Position numbers and translations under genes: made by a program. DNA of 9,249 nucleotides from Methanoregula sp. Lineage in GTDB: Archaea; Halobacteriota; Methanomicrobia; Methanomicrobiales; Methanospirillaceae. The stretch's first letter is position 1, and the number at the start of each line of letters is the position of its first letter. Below are positions 6,158 through 9,249 of the stretch, piece by piece. The notes beneath the pieces were generated by a model, which had not been told where the DNA came from, searched no databases, and saw only the letters and a program-made list of their open reading frames with translations. The stretch lies in assembly GCA_030653335.1 (NCBI GenBank), contig JAURZP010000182.1, positions 1-9,249 of the forward strand. Direction: 5' to 3'.

Positions 6158-6321
6158 AGTTGTATAATATAAACGCGCCCTGAATCCAAAAGACTTTCTC
6201 AAAAAAAAAGATACGGTTTCTGACAAGTAACCTGGTTTTCTCAATGAATGGAGACGAGCAGGTCTATCGTAAGATTTTATCAATGCCCCCCGCTCAACTT
6301 TGACACATTTTTGCAACAAAC

Positions 6322-6356
6322 AAAAAAGGTGGTTTCCTGAATATTTGGTTTAAAAA
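6322..6356 (-). terminator. U-tract terminator of the flavodoxin gene
   Basis: On the minus strand the flavodoxin stop is followed directly by five T residues (6356-6352) and then by six T residues (6327-6322). The rest of the gap up to aIF2-beta (6158-6321) contains an additional T9 run at 6209-6201 but no gene I can support. Confidence 0.45.
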
Positions 6357-6839
6357 TTATACTTTTATTGCAAAAGATACGAGAGCTGCCAGATCTTTGT
6401 TCGTTTTTTCATTCTCTATGTCTTTCTGGTTGATGTTGGTTACGGCAGCCAATACCATGCCACGGGCTTCGATCCATTTTTTAAACGTCTCATCAGTCTG
6501 ACCGGGTCTGCCACCATGTGTGGAAAATGCAACTGCAGGTTTTCCCATGCATCCTTTCAGCTGCTCGATTACCGTATGGATTGCGGGGGTTGGTTTGAAC
6601 GCCCAGACGGGAGATCCAAAGACAATCAGGTCGTATTCCGATACATCAATGGATTCGGGTTCAGTCTTTGTCAGCTCTTCACCGCGTGCCATCTTGCACC
6701 AGACAAGGAACTTTGTGAGTGGCAAGTGATGTGCAACATCATTAATTTCCACAAGTTTTGAATCAAATGATGACGAAAGGTGCTGGGCAACATGACGGGT
6801 GTTACCGCTCTCGCTATGATAAATAATGCAGATCTTCAT
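6357..6839 (-). CDS. Flavodoxin-family protein
   Basis: The 160-residue protein is a single flavodoxin domain that should bind FMN and carry electrons in the cytoplasm. The phosphate-binding loop is at the N-terminus (IIYHSESGNTRHVAQ, residues about 5-19). The second flavin loop lies in DLIVFGSPVWAFKPTP, with the W of SPVW likely stacking on the isoalloxazine ring. A third loop is FSTHGGRPGQ. The segment CKMARGEELTKTEP between strands two and three resembles other short archaeal flavodoxins. I chose ATG 6839 (MKICIIYHS) over GTG 6845 because the extra two residues do not fit the beta-strand start. No ribosome site is evident, and CTTTTTTAC at 6872-6864 is placed to give a leaderless transcript. 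The gene lies 52 bases downstream of ilvC on the same strand. Its partner protein is unknown. Confidence 0.88.
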   Translation of the reverse strand: MKICIIYHSESGNTRHVAQHLSSSFDSKLVEINDVAHHLPLTKFLVWCKMARGEELTKTEPESIDVSEYDLIVFGSPVWAFKPTPAIHTVIEQLKGCMGKPAVAFSTHGGRPGQTDETFKKWIEARGMVLAAVTNINQKDIENEKTNKDLAALVSFAIKV

Positions 6840-6863
6840 CCACACATGTCTAAGCAGAAGGAT

Positions 6864-6872
6864 GTAAAAAAG
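6864..6872 (-). promoter_or_regulatory. Dual-purpose T-rich element between ilvC and the flavodoxin gene
   Basis: On the minus strand CTTTTTTAC lies 20 bases past the ilvC stop and about 28 bases before the flavodoxin ATG. It could be the ilvC terminator, a TATA-like box for a leaderless flavodoxin mRNA, or both. The spacing supports both readings and nothing in the sequence decides between them. Confidence 0.3.
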
Positions 6873-6891
6873 ATATCAGAAAATTTGGGGA

Positions 6892-7971
6892 TTATTTCTT
6901 TTTGGCCGGTGCTTTTACTGCTTTTTTCGCGGCGGGTTTTGCAACCGGTTTCATCACCAATTTTACGGGTTTCTTTCCCTCGGTTTTCTGGAACTGGGGC
7001 ATCAAGCTGCGGACTTCCCTTCCAACTTCCTCAATGAGATGATCCTCATCTGCTGCGGTGAGCGCGTTAAATACCGGGCGGTTTACCAGATTCTCAAGCA
7101 TCCACTCCCGCGCAAACGTGCCATTCTGGATCTCTTCGAGGATCTCCTGCATTGCGATATAACTCTCCTCTCCGATGACGCGGGGTCCCCTTGTGAGATC
7201 CCCATACTGCGCGGTGTTGCTCACGTACTTGCGCATATTTGTCAGCCCGCCTTCATAGATCAGGTCAACAATGAGTTTTGTCTCGTGAAGCACTTCGAGA
7301 TATGCCATCTCAGGTGCATAACCCGCATCAACGAGTGTTTCAAATCCTGCTTTAATAAGCGAAGTGATACCCCCGCAAAGAACGGCCTGCTCACCGAACA
7401 GATCGGTCTCGGTCTCTTCACGGAACGTAGTCTCTAACACAACTGCCCGTGTTGCTCCGATTCCCTTTGCATACGCGAGCGCGATCTTGTGTGCATTGCC
7501 CGAATGATCCTGGTGAATCGCGATAAGTGCTGGTACCCCTTTGCCTTCCTCGTACTGGCGGCGCACCATGAAGCCGGGGCCCTTTGGCGCAACCATGATC
7601 ACATCAACTGTTGACGGAGGAGTGATCTGGCCGAAGTGGATATTGAACCCGTGCGAGAACATCAGGCATTTGTTTAAAGTTAAGTGCGGCAGGATCTCAG
7701 CCCGGAAGACTGCCCCCTGGCTCTCATCGGGCAGGAGAATCTGGATAATATCTGAACGCTTGACGGCCTCTGCAACCGTCATCACTTTCATGCCATCCTT
7801 GGTTGCCGCATCCCAGCTTTTGCCTTTGCGCAGTCCGATCACCACATCAAGCCCGCTGTCTTTTAAATTCAGTGACTGTCCGCGTCCCTGGGAGCCATAA
7901 CCGATAACAGCGATACGCTTGCCTTTCAGCACGCCGATATCTGCATCCGCCTCATAGTATTTTTCCATCAT
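6892..7971 (-). CDS. ilvC: Ketol-acid reductoisomerase with a Lys/Ala/Pro-rich C-terminal tail
   Basis: The 359-residue enzyme makes 2,3-dihydroxy-isovalerate or 2,3-dihydroxy-3-methylvalerate from acetohydroxy acids in valine, leucine and isoleucine synthesis. The Rossmann domain has GYGSQGRGQ (24-32). The helical knotted domain carries H107 (SHGFN), K130 (VAPKGPG), the Mg ligands D190 and E194 (DLFGEQ), E226 and E230 (LEVLHE), and S251 (SNTAQYG), the class I set. The beta2-alphaB loop after GLR is one residue shorter than in seven-residue class I enzymes, which may affect NADH/NADPH choice. After about residue 330 a tail rich in K, A and P extends beyond the usual end near 330-340. The start is ATG 7971, six bases after AGGGA; a second ATG follows at 7968. 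An AT-rich TATA box at 8003-8016 fits a short leader. It diverges from mptA. Confidence 0.95.
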   Translation of the reverse strand: MMEKYYEADADIGVLKGKRIAVIGYGSQGRGQSLNLKDSGLDVVIGLRKGKSWDAATKDGMKVMTVAEAVKRSDIIQILLPDESQGAVFRAEILPHLTLNKCLMFSHGFNIHFGQITPPSTVDVIMVAPKGPGFMVRRQYEEGKGVPALIAIHQDHSGNAHKIALAYAKGIGATRAVVLETTFREETETDLFGEQAVLCGGITSLIKAGFETLVDAGYAPEMAYLEVLHETKLIVDLIYEGGLTNMRKYVSNTAQYGDLTRGPRVIGEESYIAMQEILEEIQNGTFAREWMLENLVNRPVFNALTAADEDHLIEEVGREVRSLMPQFQKTEGKKPVKLVMKPVAKPAAKKAVKAPAKKK

Positions 7972-8002
7972 GATAGTTCCCTTTGATATCTGTAACAAAG
8001 CA

Positions 8003-8016
8003 CATAAATATTATAT
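8003..8016 (-). promoter_or_regulatory. TATA region of ilvC, possibly shared with mptA
   Basis: The minus strand reads ATATAATATTTATG, centred near 8009. A start 26 bases on falls near 7983, leaving a leader of about 12 bases that holds the AGGGA ribosome site. The same AT block read on the plus strand (ATAAATATTATATG) could drive mptA with a leader of about 30 bases. Confidence 0.5.
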
Positions 8017-8036
8017 GAAAAAACTAAAGAAGCACA

Positions 8037-8050
8037 CTTAAAAAATAAAA
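8037..8050 (+). promoter_or_regulatory. Alternative TATA-like box for mptA
   Basis: CTTAAAAAATAAAA is centred about 24 bases before the mptA ATG at 8067 and could give a leaderless mRNA. The weak AGGCAGCC before that ATG gives only poor support for a leadered transcript. The plus-strand reading of 8004-8016 is the competing candidate. Confidence 0.35.
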
Positions 8051-8066
8051 AAAATGATAGGCAGCC

Positions 8067-9068
8067 ATGACCATACCCACACCATCAGACCAGGATTCGG
8101 ACAGAACGTTCAACAGGGAACTGCCAGATGTGCAGGCGTCTTTTCCCGATGTCCGGATCAATCTCACCCGGGTCGGAGTTAAGAACGTAAAAAAACTTGT
8201 TGAAGTGCACAGGCATGAAAAACGCCCGGTTATTTTTATTTCCAATTTCGATGTTTATGTCGATCTACCCGGAAGCTTAAAAGGGGCAAACCTTTCACGG
8301 AATTTTGAAGTGATCGATGAAGTGCTCCAGCAGGCGATCGATGGCGATGTGAACAAGATAGAAAAACTCTGCAGCGTTGTTGCAAGAAAACTGCTCGACC
8401 GTCACGAATATGCAGACAGGACAGAAGTGCTCATGCGCAGCGAGTTCATGGTCAAGCGGGAGACTCCGGTCAGCCATACCGTCTGCCATGAAGTAGTAAA
8501 AGTTCATGCACGGGCAATCGCACGCCGAACATTCAAAGAACCAATCGTGAGAAAGAGCATCGGTGCAGAAGTGACCGGGATGACTGCGTGTCCATGCGCA
8601 CAGAATATCATGAAGGAACGGGCCATGCGGGTATTGCAGGGCCTCAACGTGGACAAGCACAGTATCGATGCGTTCTTCTCTGAAGTTCCCATGGCAACCC
8701 ACAACCAGCGCGGGAAGGGGTTTCTCTGTATAGAGACTGACGATGACCAGAATGTGGATCTTGAGAGGGTCATCAGCATCCTCAAAGACTCAATGAGCGC
8801 AGGCATATACGAACTGTTAAAACGTGGCGATGAAGGCCATGTTGTACTTGCCGCGCACAAAAATCCCCGGTTTGTTGAAGACTGTGTCCGGCAGATGGCA
8901 AAGAAAGTGCTTGCGGAGTTTGAGTATCTATCCGGGGATTCTGTTGTCATTATCAAGCAGACCAATGAAGAGAGCATCCACCAGCACGATGCCTATGCCG
9001 AACGACGCGCCACCATTGCCGAACTGGTCGATGAAATGAACGGCGAGAACAAAAATACCGGCGAATGA
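8067..9068 (+). CDS. mptA: GTP cyclohydrolase MptA (Fe(II)-dependent, methanopterin synthesis)
   Basis: The 333-residue protein belongs to the COG1469/FolE2 family, archaeal MptA branch. MptA converts GTP to 7,8-dihydro-D-neopterin 2',3'-cyclic phosphate, the first committed step towards tetrahydromethanopterin. Visible family segments are RELPDVQASFPDVRINLTRVG (split here over residues 17-37), VGVKNVKKLV (37-45), EVTGMTACPCAQ (168-179, with C175 and C177), MATHNQRGKG (209-218, H212) and HQHDAYAERR (305-314). The conserved cysteine motif and the C-terminal H-x-H pair are likely metal and catalytic residues. The length fits the family (about 310-320) with a slightly extended, charged C-terminus. 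The ATG at 8067 precedes the conserved ELPDVQ segment by 17 codons. No later pathway gene such as mptB is in the window. It diverges from ilvC over a 95-base intergenic region. Confidence 0.94.
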   Translation: MTIPTPSDQDSDRTFNRELPDVQASFPDVRINLTRVGVKNVKKLVEVHRHEKRPVIFISNFDVYVDLPGSLKGANLSRNFEVIDEVLQQAIDGDVNKIEKLCSVVARKLLDRHEYADRTEVLMRSEFMVKRETPVSHTVCHEVVKVHARAIARRTFKEPIVRKSIGAEVTGMTACPCAQNIMKERAMRVLQGLNVDKHSIDAFFSEVPMATHNQRGKGFLCIETDDDQNVDLERVISILKDSMSAGIYELLKRGDEGHVVLAAHKNPRFVEDCVRQMAKKVLAEFEYLSGDSVVIIKQTNEESIHQHDAYAERRATIAELVDEMNGENKNTGE

Positions 9069-9152
9069 ATGACAGTAAAAATATTAGAATTATTAATCGT
9101 GTCACAAGATTCAGGTTATATAACAAATTCAGGACTGTTTGATGATGAATAA
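9069..9152 (+). other. Marginal 27-codon open frame immediately after mptA
   Basis: An ATG abuts the mptA stop codon (TGA followed directly by ATG), opening a 27-residue frame that begins MTVKILELLIVSQDSGY and stops at TAA 9150-9152. It has no ribosome site of its own beyond the mptA coding end and no recognisable domain. The region is much richer in A and T than mptA. It could be a small coupled peptide or a chance frame in the 3' untranslated region; I favour chance. Confidence 0.2.
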
Positions 9153-9161
9153 ACTCACCTG

Positions 9162-9232
9162 TTTTTTTAAAATTTTGATTTTTTCTTTTTGTCTTTTTTA
9201 GTGGAAGATCTGGCTATGCACCCTTTTTTTTT
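9162..9232 (+). terminator. Cluster of T runs downstream of mptA
   Basis: Five T runs follow within 71 bases: T7 at 9162-9168, T6 at 9179-9184, T5 at 9186-9190, T6 at 9194-9199 and T9 at 9224-9232. Multiple U-tracts are a usual form of archaeal transcription termination. No hairpin is needed or obvious. Confidence 0.6.
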
Positions 9233-9249
9233 AAGAATGATACATTATC

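Noticed and set aside
6162..6173. TATA-like TTTATATTATAC just before aIF2-beta
   Set aside because: It is centred only about 11 bases before the ATG, so a start 26 bases on would fall inside the coding region.
6158..6319. 54-codon N-terminal extension of the aIF2-beta frame
   Set aside because: It starts from TTG, runs through the T9 tract and encodes residues unlike aIF2-beta; the ATG at 6157 begins the expected N-terminal helix.

Overview
The window is a stretch of archaeal chromosome, most likely from a methanogen of the order Methanomicrobiales. An archaeal RNA polymerase subunit L, an archaeal aIF2-beta carrying a TRAM domain, a type II methionine aminopeptidase and an MptA-type GTP cyclohydrolase (first step of methanopterin synthesis) occur together. 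The tRNA genes carry no encoded CCA, and AT-rich boxes lie about 25 bases upstream of expected transcript starts. The order-level placement is an inference from gene content and style; no species can be named. I see no insertion sequence, CRISPR array, integrase or phage gene.

Layout. Bases 1-160 (minus strand) hold two tRNA genes in tandem: Asn(GTT), then a CAT-anticodon tRNA (Ile2 or elongator Met). Bases 258-852 (minus) hold a small two-helix membrane protein followed by a small winged-helix DNA-binding protein. Diverging from these, 910-2909 (plus) is a two-gene unit of M24 peptidases: a Xaa-Pro-dipeptidase-like enzyme and type II methionine aminopeptidase, overlapping by four bases. Next, 2954-4952 (plus) holds an AAA ATPase with an unrecognised N-terminal half, followed after one base by a PhnP-like metallo-beta-lactamase-fold hydrolase. 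rpoL (5065-5331, plus) converges on the aIF2-beta gene (5540-6157, minus). Further minus-strand genes are a flavodoxin (6357-6839) and ketol-acid reductoisomerase, ilvC (6892-7971). Diverging from ilvC is mptA (8067-9068, plus). The last 180 bases are AT-rich, with repeated T runs that look like an archaeal terminator region.

How the genes relate. Most are core housekeeping functions: translation (tRNAs, aIF2-beta), transcription (RpoL), N-terminal protein maturation and peptide turnover (M24 pair), branched-chain amino acid synthesis (ilvC) and coenzyme synthesis (mptA). The least explained parts are the AAA ATPase/PhnP-like pair and the membrane protein/winged-helix pair. The latter sits on what look like interlocked divergent promoters shared with the peptidase operon. 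Two familiar enzymes are also odd: the reductoisomerase has a lysine/alanine/proline-rich C-terminal tail and a short cofactor-specificity loop, and aIF2-beta carries a C-terminal TRAM domain.
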